A stretch of DNA of 64,000 nt from Pseudomonas syringae (GTDB lineage: Bacteria; Pseudomonadota; Gammaproteobacteria; Pseudomonadales; Pseudomonadaceae): the NCBI RefSeq assembly GCF_000737245.1, contig NZ_JPQU01000034.1, positions 1 to 64,000 on the forward strand. The letters run 5' to 3'. Under the pieces are notes generated by a model. The model made no database searches. It saw only the letters and a list, made by a program, of their open reading frames with translations, and was not told the origin of the DNA. Every line of letters begins with the position of its first letter. Position 1 is the stretch's first letter. A program made the translations under genes and the position numbers. Positions 45,471 to 55,286 of the stretch are shown piece after piece.

Positions 45471-47135
45471 TCAATTTGTTTTAAGGTCGAACATTGTCTG
45501 TAAATCCCCGAGACCAAATTCTTGGAGAATATTTTTCAAAGGGAATACTTTTGTCGTCTCACTAATGCGCTCATCTACATTCGAATTTTTGCGGTGCATT
45601 CTGAATACCGTGCTACGTGTACTTTTAATATGTGAAGCATAGAATACAATATCGTTCGATTTAAAAAATGAATTGAGTTTAGCCCTGCCATCATCTGTCT
45701 GAAACAGGTCAATTATTGTTTGAGTGTCTTCAATGGTTATACCATCGCTGCCAGCGTCATCAAGAAGTGCAATAGATCTTTTAAGTGATTCAATCTCTAT
45801 TTCCAAACTCGACATTTGACGCATATATTCTGTCGGTACGTTGTAGTCCGCCTCAATCATTCGGAGATTCATACCGTCGAGCTTTGTTCTGGAAGCGACT
45901 AGCTTTTTCCGCTTTTCTTCCAGTTCAATATTCTGCTGGCTATCATCAATTTTTAATAGATTATTTATTCTAGGATTCAGATACCGGGCCTGGGTCGAAA
46001 TTCCTTTAAAATCCTTTGTGATACCTGTTGCAACTCTATTGATAAGATAAACACATTCTAATAACGAACCAAAAACATATTCAAACCGAACGTTATCAGC
46101 GTTACATATATGCTTTTGAATCCGTGAATTATCACATTTGAAAAATGGGTATATTTTCCCCTTGTATCTACTCCCCCGGTGGTCGTAGTACATTTTTCCA
46201 CCGCATTGCTCGCAATATATACAATGCTTGAAAATGTTGAAGTCTTGTTCTGTTCTCCTACCCGACCAGTTTTTTTGTTTGCGATTTGACATAGTATCAA
46301 CAACCTTATAGAACAAGCCGGGCTCTATAAGGTTGGGATAATAGTTTTCGATAAACCCAGTTAATATTTTCCTGGCTTTACCATCTGCGGTATATTCAAC
46401 GCGATGTGTCGCCATGCAACCGATAACAGTTTTGTTCTTCAGGATTTTATTAACTGTACCGTTGTTCCATTTTTTTAGAGACGTTTCGTTTGTTTTCGTG
46501 ATTGCAGTATTAAGTCCAAATTTCAGCAGTAATTCAAAAAGCTTTTGGATTTCTTCTTGTTCTTCTTTATGAATGACAAACTTACCGTGTTCCACACGCA
46601 AGCCGTAAGGGATGGATTTGCCCTTTTTGATTATGACTTCGCCATTTTCTGCTTTGGCTTTACGTGCTTTCCAAGCTGATAATAAACGACCAGATTTTGT
46701 TTCAGATTCCTCGTTCGCCCGTTTGGCAATCAGGCTAATCATCAGCAGGTTTTCAAAATCTCGGGATGGGTCGTTATACGAGTACGTTTTTTGGTCCACA
46801 GTCGTGTAGATGTTGATACCTTTTTTCAAAATACCTTGAAGAAGCTCTACACCATCAAGCACCCGTTGGCGTGTTATTCGGTCAATACTCTCAACGACCA
46901 GATAATCCCCCGCACGAATGGCACCGCTGCCCATCCTGTCTAACATTTCTTTGAAATTGCCTGACCGGGCGTTGTCGCCCCTGAACGCCGATTTGCCCTT
47001 GTCGTATACGACCTCCACGATTTTGGTCCCTGTGGACGTCTCAAACAGTTCCAGAGCCGTTAACTGACGGTTTTCGCTATCCCCGGTGGCTTGGATAGCA
47101 CGAGAAAATCTGATGTATGCGTATGCTTTTGGCAC
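45471..47135 (-). CDS. Large serine recombinase (site-specific integrase)
   Basis: A protein of about 554 residues with a resolvase catalytic domain: Ser11 in AYIRFSRAIQATGD, then ESIDRITRQRVLDG. A Recombinase domain follows, with a zinc ribbon (CIYCEQCGGKMYY then FFKC and HIC) and a coiled-coil near EEKRKKLVASRTKLDG. It catalyses the integration at TGATGATTC. The GTG at 47135 gives the usual MPKAYAYIRFS start; GTG 47159 (24 bp earlier) is possible. The gene abuts the dprA N-terminal fragment on the same strand, so dprA transcription would read into it. Confidence 0.9.
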   Translation of the reverse strand: MPKAYAYIRFSRAIQATGDSENRQLTALELFETSTGTKIVEVVYDKGKSAFRGDNARSGNFKEMLDRMGSGAIRAGDYLVVESIDRITRQRVLDGVELLQGILKKGINIYTTVDQKTYSYNDPSRDFENLLMISLIAKRANEESETKSGRLLSAWKARKAKAENGEVIIKKGKSIPYGLRVEHGKFVIHKEEQEEIQKLFELLLKFGLNTAITKTNETSLKKWNNGTVNKILKNKTVIGCMATHRVEYTADGKARKILTGFIENYYPNLIEPGLFYKVVDTMSNRKQKNWSGRRTEQDFNIFKHCIYCEQCGGKMYYDHRGSRYKGKIYPFFKCDNSRIQKHICNADNVRFEYVFGSLLECVYLINRVATGITKDFKGISTQARYLNPRINNLLKIDDSQQNIELEEKRKKLVASRTKLDGMNLRMIEADYNVPTEYMRQMSSLEIEIESLKRSIALLDDAGSDGITIEDTQTIIDLFQTDDGRAKLNSFFKSNDIVFYASHIKSTRSTVFRMHRKNSNVDERISETTKVFPLKNILQEFGLGDLQTMFDLKTN

Positions 47136-47172
47136 GATGGAGAGATCCAAAAAATTCACTCGGCAAACTATA

Positions 47173-47868
47173 TCACCTGATGATGATTCTGTTACGCCGT
47201 GGAAAGTTACTGGCGTTGGGACCGGCGTCCAGCGGGAACTCGGAAACCACCGCGCTTCCCTCCTCAATCATCCGCGCTGCCAACGACCGATGGCGCTGTG
47301 GATAAAGTTTTTCGATGCCGGTGCCCAACACGCCAATTGTCGCGCCGCCGACATCCAAAGCGCCTTGATGCGCAGCGCCATCGATGCCCAACGCCAAGCC
47401 ACTGGTAATCACGAATCCGGCACCTGCTAGGCTCTTGGCGAAAGCGTTGGCCGTGTCCAGCCCAGGACGCGAAGCGCGGCGGCTGCCGACCATGCCCAAC
47501 TGCGGGCGATCAAGGATAGTGGCGTTACCAGCCACGAATAATAACGGCGGAGGGTCGGGAATTTCCGCGAGCAGCGCGGGATAGTTCTGATCGTCCCACA
47601 TCAGCAATTGCTGGCCCGAACGCTCTAGCCAAGCCAGTGCAGCACTTGCGCCGTCTCGGATATCCGGGTCGCGACGGGCTTCGGCGCACGCCGTCGGCAG
47701 CCCTAACGCACGCCATGCACTGGCAGGTGCGCTAAGGGCTGCGGAGGCAGATCCAAAAGCATTGATGAGCTTCATGAAGCGTTTGCCACCGACCTCCGGT
47801 AAGCGATGCAAGCGCAGGCGCGCTTCCAGTTCTGCAGGCGAAGGGGCAGCTTTTTCGAACAGCGGCAT
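47173..47868 (-). pseudogene. dprA: dprA, N-terminal fragment (interrupted)
   Basis: Contains the SAM-like and most of the Rossmann domain of DprA: GMVGSRRASRPGL, SGLALGIDGAAHQGAL and VLGTGIEKLYPQRHR. The reading frame leaves dprA at FPRRNRI, then runs two codons into the element and stops. A DprA lacking its C-terminal third is unlikely to load RecA or dimerise properly. The start has AAGGAAGATCTC upstream. It continues at 39394-39821 in the uninterrupted gene. Confidence 0.94.
47181..47189. other. attR core of the dprA-integrated element
   Basis: Second TGATGATTC. Element sequence (ATATCACC) lies to its left and dprA sequence (TGTTACGCCGTGG) to its right. Confidence 0.75.
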
Positions 47869-47991
47869 GAGATCTTCCTTGATCTGTAGCCCACCAAAAA
47901 TGGTGGACTATCCTGTGGATAACTCTGTTGACAACAATTTGATAAGTGGTGGTACGACGACAGAAATCTGTATCAATTCTGCAACATACCC

Positions 47992-49017
47992 TTACGGGTT
48001 TCGAACCTTATCCATGACCGCCAAAGAACGGTTAGCGTGCAACACCAGTCCATAGCTGAGCTTGTCGTAGGTGCGGAAAATCATCAGCAGACCCGAGCGC
48101 TCGTCAGGAATTTTGACTTGTTCACCGGTGATGCGATCCCGGACTGTTTCGCCGGTCTTGTAAATGGCGAGTACGTTGCCTTCCGCCAGACCGTCACGCT
48201 TGCCCCGGTTGACGGTGACAACGTCAAAGACACCAATCTGCGTCACGCCGCGCGGCACATCAATGATCAGGCCTTCGATATTCGATTGCGGGGAGCTTGG
48301 CATGAAGGTCGATGTTATCGGCCGTTCCTCGCTGCTGAACAGACGGTCGCCCAGCCGAACTTCCTGATTGGAGCGCTGCAGCGCCAAGGTCGACATGTCG
48401 CCTTCGCCAGCAACAATTTCTGCACCGCCGATGTCGTCGGCGTTGATGCCCAGCACCTCTTTGGTCACTGGATCAACGTAGACCTTGCCCTGACGAAAGA
48501 TGCCGTAGACCCGATGCTCTGGCTGGAAGGTGCCACGGGCATAGATGCGATCACCGACGCCGCTCAACACGCGCTCGGAATCGCCCGCGACGATATAGGG
48601 CGCCCGGTCGAACTCCTGGGGGGTGTCGACGATCCGATTGCTGAGCAGAAAAGCATTGATCGCGCCCAGAGGAATGCTCGGCACCGCTTCGACCATCGGC
48701 GTGCTGCGCACCCGTGGCGATAGTTTGATGGTGCCGCGCGACTCACCCCGATTGACGGTCAGACGCGGCTGACCATCGACGTAGCTGAGCATCAAGGTAT
48801 CGCCAGGGTAGATCAGATCAGGGTCGTGGACCTGCGGATTGGCGCGCCAGATTTCCTGCCACTTCCAGGGTTCATTGAGGAATTTCCCGGAAATGTCCCA
48901 CAACGTGTCACCGGCGACTACGGTGTAAGTTTGCGGATGGCCTTCCTTGAGCTGCACCTGCGCCTGCACAAGACCTGTCGCGGCCAAAAGCAGCAGGGCG
49001 AGTAGTGATTTCCTCAT
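47992..49017 (-). CDS. LysM-domain exported protein
   Basis: A 341-residue protein: signal peptide MRKSLLALLLLAATGLVQAQ, then a LysM peptidoglycan-binding domain (YTVVAGDTLWDISGKFLNEP, then NPQVHDPDLIYPGDTL). The rest is beta-rich with repeated GDRIYARG/GDRLFSSEE-like elements. It is a conserved neighbour of dprA and def in pseudomonads. AAAGGGA precedes the ATG. It probably acts in envelope remodelling, but its role is not established. Confidence 0.9.
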   Translation of the reverse strand: MRKSLLALLLLAATGLVQAQVQLKEGHPQTYTVVAGDTLWDISGKFLNEPWKWQEIWRANPQVHDPDLIYPGDTLMLSYVDGQPRLTVNRGESRGTIKLSPRVRSTPMVEAVPSIPLGAINAFLLSNRIVDTPQEFDRAPYIVAGDSERVLSGVGDRIYARGTFQPEHRVYGIFRQGKVYVDPVTKEVLGINADDIGGAEIVAGEGDMSTLALQRSNQEVRLGDRLFSSEERPITSTFMPSSPQSNIEGLIIDVPRGVTQIGVFDVVTVNRGKRDGLAEGNVLAIYKTGETVRDRITGEQVKIPDERSGLLMIFRTYDKLSYGLVLHANRSLAVMDKVRNP

Positions 49018-49157
49018 GCGGTGAATCCCTTTATCATGTTGCTTCGCGTGAACATAGAGTCTGACAGGCTCGAATTAAAAAAATGGTTGCCCTGCTTGGA
49101 CGTCCAAACCCCGGCAGCCGATTTTGACTTTACCCTACAAGTGCAGCTCTTACGTAT

Positions 49158-49664
49158 ATGGCTATCCTAAACATTCTCGAGTTTCCCGATTCGCGCCTGC
49201 GCACCATCGCCAAGCCGGTGTCCGTAGTAGACGACGGTATTCGCCAATTGGTCGATGACATGTTTGAAACCATGTATGAAGCGCCAGGTATCGGGCTGGC
49301 CGCCACCCAGGTCAATGTGCATAAACGCGTCGTGGTCATGGACCTCAGCGAAGACCGCAGCGAGCCTCGGGTTTTCATCAACCCGGAGATCGAAACCCTG
49401 ACCGACGAGATGGACCAGTATCAGGAAGGCTGCCTTTCTGTGCCAGGCTTCTACGAAAACGTCGATCGCCCGCAGAAAATCCGCATTAAAGCCCTGGACC
49501 GCGACGGTAAGCCTTACGAGGAAATCGCCGAAGGTCTGTTGGCTGTGTGCATCCAGCACGAATGCGATCACCTGAACGGCAAACTGTTCGTCGATTACCT
49601 GTCCAACCTGAAGCGCGACCGAATCAAGAAAAAGCTCGAAAAACTGCATAAGCAGAATGCTTGA
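49158..49664 (+). CDS. def: Peptide deformylase
   Basis: A 168-residue metalloenzyme removing the formyl group from N-terminal fMet. All three motifs are present: [15 protein letters not shown] (Cys ligand) and QHECDHLNG (two His ligands and catalytic Glu). The length is that of E. coli Def. Little Shine-Dalgarno sequence is seen before the ATG. It is followed by fmt, whose product adds the formyl group. Confidence 0.98.
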   Translation: MAILNILEFPDSRLRTIAKPVSVVDDGIRQLVDDMFETMYEAPGIGLAATQVNVHKRVVVMDLSEDRSEPRVFINPEIETLTDEMDQYQEGCLSVPGFYENVDRPQKIRIKALDRDGKPYEEIAEGLLAVCIQHECDHLNGKLFVDYLSNLKRDRIKKKLEKLHKQNA

Positions 49665-49686
49665 TTTGTCGACCCGCACACAATCC

Positions 49687-49772
49687 GTAGGAGCGCGCTT
49701 GCCCGCGATAGCAGTGTGTCAGCCACCTTCCTGTTGCTGAAAGAATGCTATCGCGGGCAAGCGCGCTCCTAC
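49687..49772. repeat. REPIN-like palindrome, GTAGGAGCGCGCTTGCCCGCGAT family
   Basis: Perfect arms, located between def and fmt. Confidence 0.88.
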
Positions 49773-49797
49773 CGTCATATTCCTCATTGAGAAGCCC

Positions 49798-50757
49798 ATG
49801 ACTGAGCCACTGCGCATCGTCTTCGCCGGCACCCCCGAATTTGCCGCCGAACACCTCAAGGCCTTGCTCGACAGCCCTCACCAGATCATCGCGGTCTATA
49901 CCCAGCCTGATCGCCCGGCGGGTCGTGGACAAAAGCTGATGCCAAGCCCGGTCAAACAACTGGCTGCGCAGCATGACATCCCGGTCATGCAACCGCCGAC
50001 CTTGCGCGATGCGGCGGCTCAGGAAGCACTCGCCGCGCTCAACCCCGATTTGCTGGTGGTCGTCGCTTACGGCTTGATCCTGCCGCAAGTGGTACTGGAT
50101 ATCCCGCGTCTGGGTTGCATCAACAGCCACGCCTCTTTGCTGCCACGCTGGCGCGGCGCCGCTCCGATCCAACGCGCCGTGCAGGCTGGCGATGCCGAAA
50201 GCGGCGTCACTGTGATGCGCATGGAGCTGGGCCTGGATACCGGGCCGATGCTGCTCAAGGCCGTTACCCCGATTACCGCTGAAGATACCGGCGGCACCTT
50301 GCATGACCGTCTGGCAGAACTGGGTCCGCCCGCCGTTCTGCAAGCCATTGCCGGTCTGGCTGACGGCACGCTGGTAGGCGAAGTCCAGGACGACTCCCTC
50401 GCGACTTACGCCCACAAGCTCAACAAAGACGAAGCGCGCATCGACTGGAGCCGTCCGGCTGATGAGCTTGAGCGGCTGGTCCGCGCTTTCAATCCATGGC
50501 CGATCTGCCACAGCACGCTGAACGGCGAAGCTCTGAAAGTTCTGGCCGCGAGCCTGGCCGAAGGGCAGGGCGCGCCGGGGGAAATTCTCGAAGCAAGCAA
50601 AGATGGCCTGATCGTGGCCTGTGGGGACGGCGCCTTGCGTCTGACTCGCCTGCAATTGCCCGGCGGCAAGCCGCTGAATTTCACTGATCTGTTCAACAGC
50701 CGTCGCGAGAAATTCGCCATCGGCACCGTGCTGGGTCACCAGGAAGCGGCGCAATGA
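49798..50757 (+). CDS. fmt: Methionyl-tRNA formyltransferase
   Basis: A 319-residue enzyme transferring formyl from 10-formyl-THF to Met-tRNAfMet. [19 protein letters not shown] contains the family signature and catalytic region (N, H). [11 protein letters not shown] follows in the catalytic domain, and the C-terminal tRNA-binding domain extends from about residue 205. The stop overlaps rsmB by 4 bp (ATGA). Confidence 0.98.
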   Translation: MTEPLRIVFAGTPEFAAEHLKALLDSPHQIIAVYTQPDRPAGRGQKLMPSPVKQLAAQHDIPVMQPPTLRDAAAQEALAALNPDLLVVVAYGLILPQVVLDIPRLGCINSHASLLPRWRGAAPIQRAVQAGDAESGVTVMRMELGLDTGPMLLKAVTPITAEDTGGTLHDRLAELGPPAVLQAIAGLADGTLVGEVQDDSLATYAHKLNKDEARIDWSRPADELERLVRAFNPWPICHSTLNGEALKVLAASLAEGQGAPGEILEASKDGLIVACGDGALRLTRLQLPGGKPLNFTDLFNSRREKFAIGTVLGHQEAAQ

Positions 50758-52070
50758 ACCCGCGTCTGGCCGCTGCCAAGGCCTTGGCCGCTGTACTCAG
50801 CGGTAAAGCTTCGCTGAACAGCTCGCTGCCCACGCAACTGGACAAGGTTGAACTGCGTGATCGCGGTCTTACCCAGGATCTGGCATTCGGCACCGCGCGC
50901 TGGCAGCCACGACTTTCCGCGCTGGCCGCCAAGTTGCTGCAGAAGCCCTTCAAGGCTGCCGACGCCGACGTCGAAGCCTTGCTGCTGGTGGGTTTGTATC
51001 AGTTGCTCTATTCGCGCATTCCGGCCCATGCCGCCATCGGCGAAACCGTGGGTTGCGCCGACAAGCTGAAAAAGCCATGGGCCAAGGCCTTGCTCAATGC
51101 GGTATTGCGCCGCGCCCAGCGAGAAAGCGAAGCACTGTTGGCTGAGCTGGAGCATGACCCGGTCGTGCGTACCGCTCACCCGCGCTGGCTACAAAAAGCG
51201 CTGAAGGCTGCATGGCCTGAACAATGGGAAGCGATCTGCGCCGCCAACAACGCCCATCCGCCGATGATCCTGCGGGTCAATCGTCGCCATAACAGCCGCG
51301 ATCAGTACCTTGAGTTGCTGCGCGGCGCCGATATTCAGGCTATCGCCTGCACCTTCAGCCAGGACGGCATTCTGCTCGCCGAACCTTGCGACGTGCGCAG
51401 CCTGCCAGGCTTCGCTGAAGGCTGGATCAGCGTGCAGGACGAAGCCGCGCAACTGGCCGCCGACCTGCTCGAACTCGCCCCAGGCCAGCGGGTGCTCGAC
51501 GCCTGCTGCGCCCCCGGTGGCAAGACTTGCCACTTGATGGAAGTGCAGCCGGCATTGGCGAGTGTCGTGGCGGTGGATCTGGAAGCCAAGCGTCTGGTTC
51601 GCGTACGGGAAAACCTCGAACGCCTGGGGCTGAGCGCTGAACTGATCGCCGCCGATGCCCGGGATACCAAAGCGTGGTGGGACGGCAAGCCGTTCCAGCG
51701 GATCCTGCTGGATGCCCCGTGTTCGGCCACCGGCGTAATCCGTCGCCACCCTGATATCAAGCTGACCCGTCAGGCCGATGACATTCCCGCACTGGCGACG
51801 CTGCAAGGCGAATTGCTCGACGCCCTTTGGCCGACATTGCAGGTGGGCGGCATACTTTTATATGCCACCTGCTCAACGCTGCCGATGGAAAATACCGAAG
51901 TCATTGAAGCTTTCCTGACCCGTACATCAGGTGCCCGTGAATTGGACATCGCCGGTCAACTGGGCCAACAGCCCCCGGGCCTGAAACAACCTCACGGACG
52001 CCAGTTGCTGGCTCAGGAAGGCGGGCACGACGGGTTTTATTACGCCAAACTGATCAAGATCGCGGGTTGA
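50754..52070 (+). CDS. rsmB: 16S rRNA m5C967 methyltransferase
   Basis: A 438-residue SAM-dependent enzyme (Sun/Fmu). The N-terminal NusB-like domain is about residues 1-140. The catalytic core has [13 protein letters not shown] (SAM site) and [15 protein letters not shown] with the catalytic PC motif, then [12 protein letters not shown] with the releasing cysteine. It methylates C967 of 16S rRNA. Overlap with fmt indicates coupled translation. Confidence 0.97.
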   Translation: MNPRLAAAKALAAVLSGKASLNSSLPTQLDKVELRDRGLTQDLAFGTARWQPRLSALAAKLLQKPFKAADADVEALLLVGLYQLLYSRIPAHAAIGETVGCADKLKKPWAKALLNAVLRRAQRESEALLAELEHDPVVRTAHPRWLQKALKAAWPEQWEAICAANNAHPPMILRVNRRHNSRDQYLELLRGADIQAIACTFSQDGILLAEPCDVRSLPGFAEGWISVQDEAAQLAADLLELAPGQRVLDACCAPGGKTCHLMEVQPALASVVAVDLEAKRLVRVRENLERLGLSAELIAADARDTKAWWDGKPFQRILLDAPCSATGVIRRHPDIKLTRQADDIPALATLQGELLDALWPTLQVGGILLYATCSTLPMENTEVIEAFLTRTSGARELDIAGQLGQQPPGLKQPHGRQLLAQEGGHDGFYYAKLIKIAG

Positions 52071-52112
52071 TCGCGAGCTGATTCCGGCACTTATCGGGCT
52101 GAATGAAACCCC

Positions 52113-52202
52113 GTGGGACCGGCTTTAGCCGGGAAGGGGCCGGACCAATCGCCACATTTGCTTTATAAGGAATGCCGCCTTCCCGGCTAAAGCCGGTCCC
52201 AC
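52113..52202. repeat. REP-like palindrome, GTGGGACCGGCTTTAGCCGGG family
   Basis: The arms are GTGGGACCGGCTTTAGCCGG and its complement. Related to 14951-15050. Confidence 0.85.
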
Positions 52203-52239
52203 AAAAACAGAGCATTCCGCCGCTTCAAGGAGCAACCGA

Positions 52240-53613
52240 TTGAAAATCATCATCCTCGGCGCAGGGCAGGTTGGCGGTACGCTGGCTGAGCATTTGGCCA
52301 GCGAAGCCAACGACATCACAGTGGTCGACACTGATGGCGACCGGTTACGTGATCTGGGCGACCGCCTGGATATCCGCACCGTGCAGGGACGCGGATCGTT
52401 CCCAACGGTGCTGCGCCAGGCCGGAGCTGACGATGCCGACATGCTGGTGGCGGTGACCAATAGCGACGAAACCAACATGGTTGCCTGTCAGGTCGCTTAT
52501 ACCTTGTTCCACACGCCGACCAAGATCGCCCGCGTGCGGGAAGCCGCGTATCTGACCCGTTCCGGGCTGTTTGATAACGACGCGATCCCGGTGGATGTGC
52601 TGATCAGCCCTGAGCAGGTGGTGACCAATTACATCAAGCGCCTGATCGAGTACCCAGGTTCGCTCCAAGTGATCGACTTCGCCGGTGGAAAAGCCCAACT
52701 GGTCGCGGTGAAGGCGTATTACGGCGGACCACTGGTAGGCCAGCAACTGCGTCAATTGCGCGAACACATGCCCAATGTGGATATGCGGGTGGCCGCGATC
52801 TTTCGTCGCGACCGGCCGATCATGCCCCAGGGCGACACAGTCATCGAAGCGGACGACGAAGTGTTTTTCATCGCCGCCAAAGCTGACATTCGCGCGGTGA
52901 TGAGTGAAATGCGCCGCCTTGATGAAAACTACAAACGTATCGTGATTGCCGGCGGCGGGCACATTGGCGAGCGGTTGGCCGAGGCGATCGAAAGCCGCTA
53001 TCAGGTCAAGATCATCGAGATGAATCCGGCTCGCTGCCGCTACCTGTCGGAATCCCTGAACAGCACCGTGGTGTTGCAGGGCAGTGCGTCGGATCGCGAT
53101 TTGCTGATGGAAGAGAACATCGCCAACACCGATCTGTTCCTCGCGCTGACCAACGACGACGAAGCGAACATCATGTCGTCATTGCTGGCCAAGCGGCTCG
53201 GTGCGCGCAAGGTAATGACCATCATCAATAACCCGGCGTATGTGGATCTGGTGCAGGGCGGGGAAATCGACATCGCGGTCAGCCCGCAACTGGCGACGAT
53301 TGGCACCTTGCTGGCCCATGTGCGACGTGGCGATATCGTCAGCGTTCACTCTCTACGCAGAGGGGCAGCGGAGGCAATCGAGGTGGTCGCCCACGGCGAT
53401 CCGAAATCCAGCAAGGTGATCGGCCGTGCCATCAAAGACATCGCGCTGCCATCGGGTACCACCATCGGCGCGATCATCCGCGCCGACGAAGTCATCATCG
53501 CCCACGACGCCACGGTCATCGAATCCGGCGACCACGTGATCATGTTTCTGGTGGATAAGAAGTACATCCGAGATGTGGAGCGGCTGTTTCAGGTGGGGTT
53601 GAGCTTTTTTTGA
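52240..53613 (+). CDS. trkA: Trk potassium uptake regulatory subunit
   Basis: A 457-residue cytosolic NAD(H)-binding protein gating TrkG/TrkH potassium channels. It has a double RCK (TrkA-N/TrkA-C) array: [18 protein letters not shown] at the start and [18 protein letters not shown] near residue 235, each followed by a TrkA-C domain. It begins with TTG; AAGGAG lies 7 nt upstream. The length matches E. coli TrkA (458). Confidence 0.97.
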   Translation: MKIIILGAGQVGGTLAEHLASEANDITVVDTDGDRLRDLGDRLDIRTVQGRGSFPTVLRQAGADDADMLVAVTNSDETNMVACQVAYTLFHTPTKIARVREAAYLTRSGLFDNDAIPVDVLISPEQVVTNYIKRLIEYPGSLQVIDFAGGKAQLVAVKAYYGGPLVGQQLRQLREHMPNVDMRVAAIFRRDRPIMPQGDTVIEADDEVFFIAAKADIRAVMSEMRRLDENYKRIVIAGGGHIGERLAEAIESRYQVKIIEMNPARCRYLSESLNSTVVLQGSASDRDLLMEENIANTDLFLALTNDDEANIMSSLLAKRLGARKVMTIINNPAYVDLVQGGEIDIAVSPQLATIGTLLAHVRRGDIVSVHSLRRGAAEAIEVVAHGDPKSSKVIGRAIKDIALPSGTTIGAIIRADEVIIAHDATVIESGDHVIMFLVDKKYIRDVERLFQVGLSFF

Positions 53614-53627
53614 AGCATCTCGTACTC

Positions 53628-53715
53628 GTTGGAGCGAGGCTTGCCCGCGAAGAATTAGACGCGGTGTGCCTGACAGACCGAGGTGACACATTCGCGGGCA
53701 AGCCTCGCTCCAACA
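53628..53715. repeat. REPIN-like palindrome, GTTGGAGCGAGGC family
   Basis: Perfect arms TTGGAGCGAGGCTTGCCCGC and complement after trkA. Confidence 0.88.
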
Positions 53716-53728
53716 AAGCTCATAATGT

Positions 53729-54616
53729 TCAATACCAGCGAGCTTCCCCCGCCGGACGCTTCTTGAAGCGCTTCATGGTCCACATGTACTGGCTTGGATA
53801 GGCCCGGACATATTTCTCGACCACCTTGCTCATGGCCGCCGCCGAGGTTTCGGTATCGGTGCTGTACATGGCTTCAGGCGCCGCTTCCAGAACCACTTTG
53901 TAGCCCGAACCATCCGGCAGGCGCATGGCATGCAGGAACACACCCACTGCCTTGCCGCCGGCCAGCATGTTCGGCACAAACTTGCTGGTCAGCGCCGTGG
54001 TCGCGAAGAACGGCACGAAGATTCCCGCTGATTCAGCTGGCTCCGGATCCGCCGGAATGCCCACCGAGCCACCTTTACGCACTTCCTTGATGACGCTGAG
54101 AATGCCTTCCTTGGTGGACGCTGCTACCCGGTTACCGAGCTGCACGCGCTGTTTGCGCAGCAGGTCATCGACCGCCTTGAGCTTGGGGGGACGATAGAAA
54201 ATGATCGGTTTGCATTGGCTGCAATAGAAGTGGTTCAACACTTCCCAGTTACCCAGGTGGCTGGTGATGCCGACCACGCCTTTACCCGAAGCCAGCGCCT
54301 CCTTGAGCACGTCGAGGCCTTCCACTTCGCGGACCAGGTCGATGGACTTCTGAGCGGGCCAGATCCACGCGCAGGCGCTTTCGGTCAACGTCTTGCCAAT
54401 GTCCATCAAGCTGCGACCCACCAGACGCTCACGCTCGGCGGGATCCATTTCCGGGAAGCACTTGGCCAGATTGATACGCGCCACCTCTCGCGAACGGTTC
54501 GGCAGCTTCCACATCAGCCAGCCGATACCCGCGCCAGCCCATTGCACAACGCGCCAGGGCAACAAGGCAAACAGTCGCAACGCGCCCACCATAAAGGCAC
54601 CTTTAAACTTTTCCAC
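53729..54616 (-). CDS. Lipid A biosynthesis acyltransferase (LpxL/HtrB family)
   Basis: A 295-residue inner-membrane acyltransferase. An N-terminal membrane helix (ALRLFALLPWRVVQWAGAGI) is followed by the catalytic SHLGNWEVL (HX4E) and later GGSVGIPADPEPAESAGIFV. It transfers an acyl chain from acyl-ACP to a lipid A precursor; P. aeruginosa has two such enzymes with 2' or 2 secondary-acyl specificity. Which position it acylates cannot be told from sequence alone. It lies between trkA and tag, as in other pseudomonads. Confidence 0.9.
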   Translation of the reverse strand: MEKFKGAFMVGALRLFALLPWRVVQWAGAGIGWLMWKLPNRSREVARINLAKCFPEMDPAERERLVGRSLMDIGKTLTESACAWIWPAQKSIDLVREVEGLDVLKEALASGKGVVGITSHLGNWEVLNHFYCSQCKPIIFYRPPKLKAVDDLLRKQRVQLGNRVAASTKEGILSVIKEVRKGGSVGIPADPEPAESAGIFVPFFATTALTSKFVPNMLAGGKAVGVFLHAMRLPDGSGYKVVLEAAPEAMYSTDTETSAAAMSKVVEKYVRAYPSQYMWTMKRFKKRPAGEARWY

Positions 54617-54654
54617 AGATCACTCCCTAAAACTCAAGGCGGCCATTGTAACCA

Positions 54655-55206
54655 TCAGCGAGTCAAAACCGCGTATCGATCACAATCCACCGTATGGTCC
54701 ATGACCATGCCGCTGGACTGCATGTAGGCGTAACAGATGGTTGGGCCGACGAAGGTGAAGCCGGCTTTCTTCAAGGCTTTGCTCATGGCCTCGGCCTCGG
54801 GCGTGATGGCCGGGACTTCGCTGCGGCTTTTGAAGTGGTTGACCTTCTGTTTGCCTCCCACGAATGACCAGAGGAATGCGACCGGATCATCCAGCTTCAG
54901 CCATGCCTGCGCGTTGCGCCGAGCGGCGTTGAGCTTGAGACGGTTACGGATGATGCCCGGTTCCTGCATTAACGCCTCGACCTCATCGTCAGTCATCGCG
55001 GCGATACGATGCACGTCAAAGCCAAACATTACCTCCCGATAGCGGGCGCGTTTTTTCAGAACCGTGATCCATGAAAGCCCCGCCTGGAACCCTTCGAGCA
55101 AAAGCAACTCGAAGAGCTTCTGCGCATCGCGCAACGGCACGCCCCACTCCTGATCGTGATAATCGATGTAAATCGGCTCTTCGTTGCACCAAAAGCAGCG
55201 TGGCAT
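54655..55206 (-). CDS. tag: 3-methyladenine DNA glycosylase I
   Basis: A 183-residue HhH-fold enzyme excising 3-methyladenine from DNA. Zinc ligands are C4 and H17 (MPRCFWCNEEP, YHDQEWG) with the C-terminal pair in MDHTVDC. The base-recognition Glu lies in LLLEGFQAGLSW. Length and motif spacing match E. coli Tag (187). Confidence 0.97.
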   Translation of the reverse strand: MPRCFWCNEEPIYIDYHDQEWGVPLRDAQKLFELLLLEGFQAGLSWITVLKKRARYREVMFGFDVHRIAAMTDDEVEALMQEPGIIRNRLKLNAARRNAQAWLKLDDPVAFLWSFVGGKQKVNHFKSRSEVPAITPEAEAMSKALKKAGFTFVGPTICYAYMQSSGMVMDHTVDCDRYAVLTR

Positions 55207-55286
55207 AGGGCTCCCAAGGGTAGAGGTGCGGCCGAATCGGGTATACTCCCGCTCTTTAAATCGCAGCCCCAGTACAGGTGAATTTC

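Larger units (their letters stand above)
39813..47189. mobile_element. 7.4-kb integrative mobilisable element in dprA (serine recombinase)
   Basis: The element is AT-rich with codon use unlike its flanks and is bounded by the 9-bp core TGATGATTC. Gene order: TIR-like protein, tail-anchored small protein, small membrane protein (plus strand); Rep, MobV-like relaxase, antidote-like protein, serine recombinase (minus strand). It combines integration, replication and mobilisation functions, so it resembles a small mobilisable plasmid that integrates site-specifically. No conjugative pilus or coupling-protein genes are present. Excision at the core would restore dprA. Confidence 0.9.

Noticed and set aside
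39813..47189. Element as a prophage
   Set aside because: No capsid, tail, terminase or lysis genes; Rep and relaxase point to a plasmid-like element.
49624..50754. Minus-strand ORF opposite fmt
   Set aside because: Runs through a REPIN and the complement of fmt; no credible protein features.
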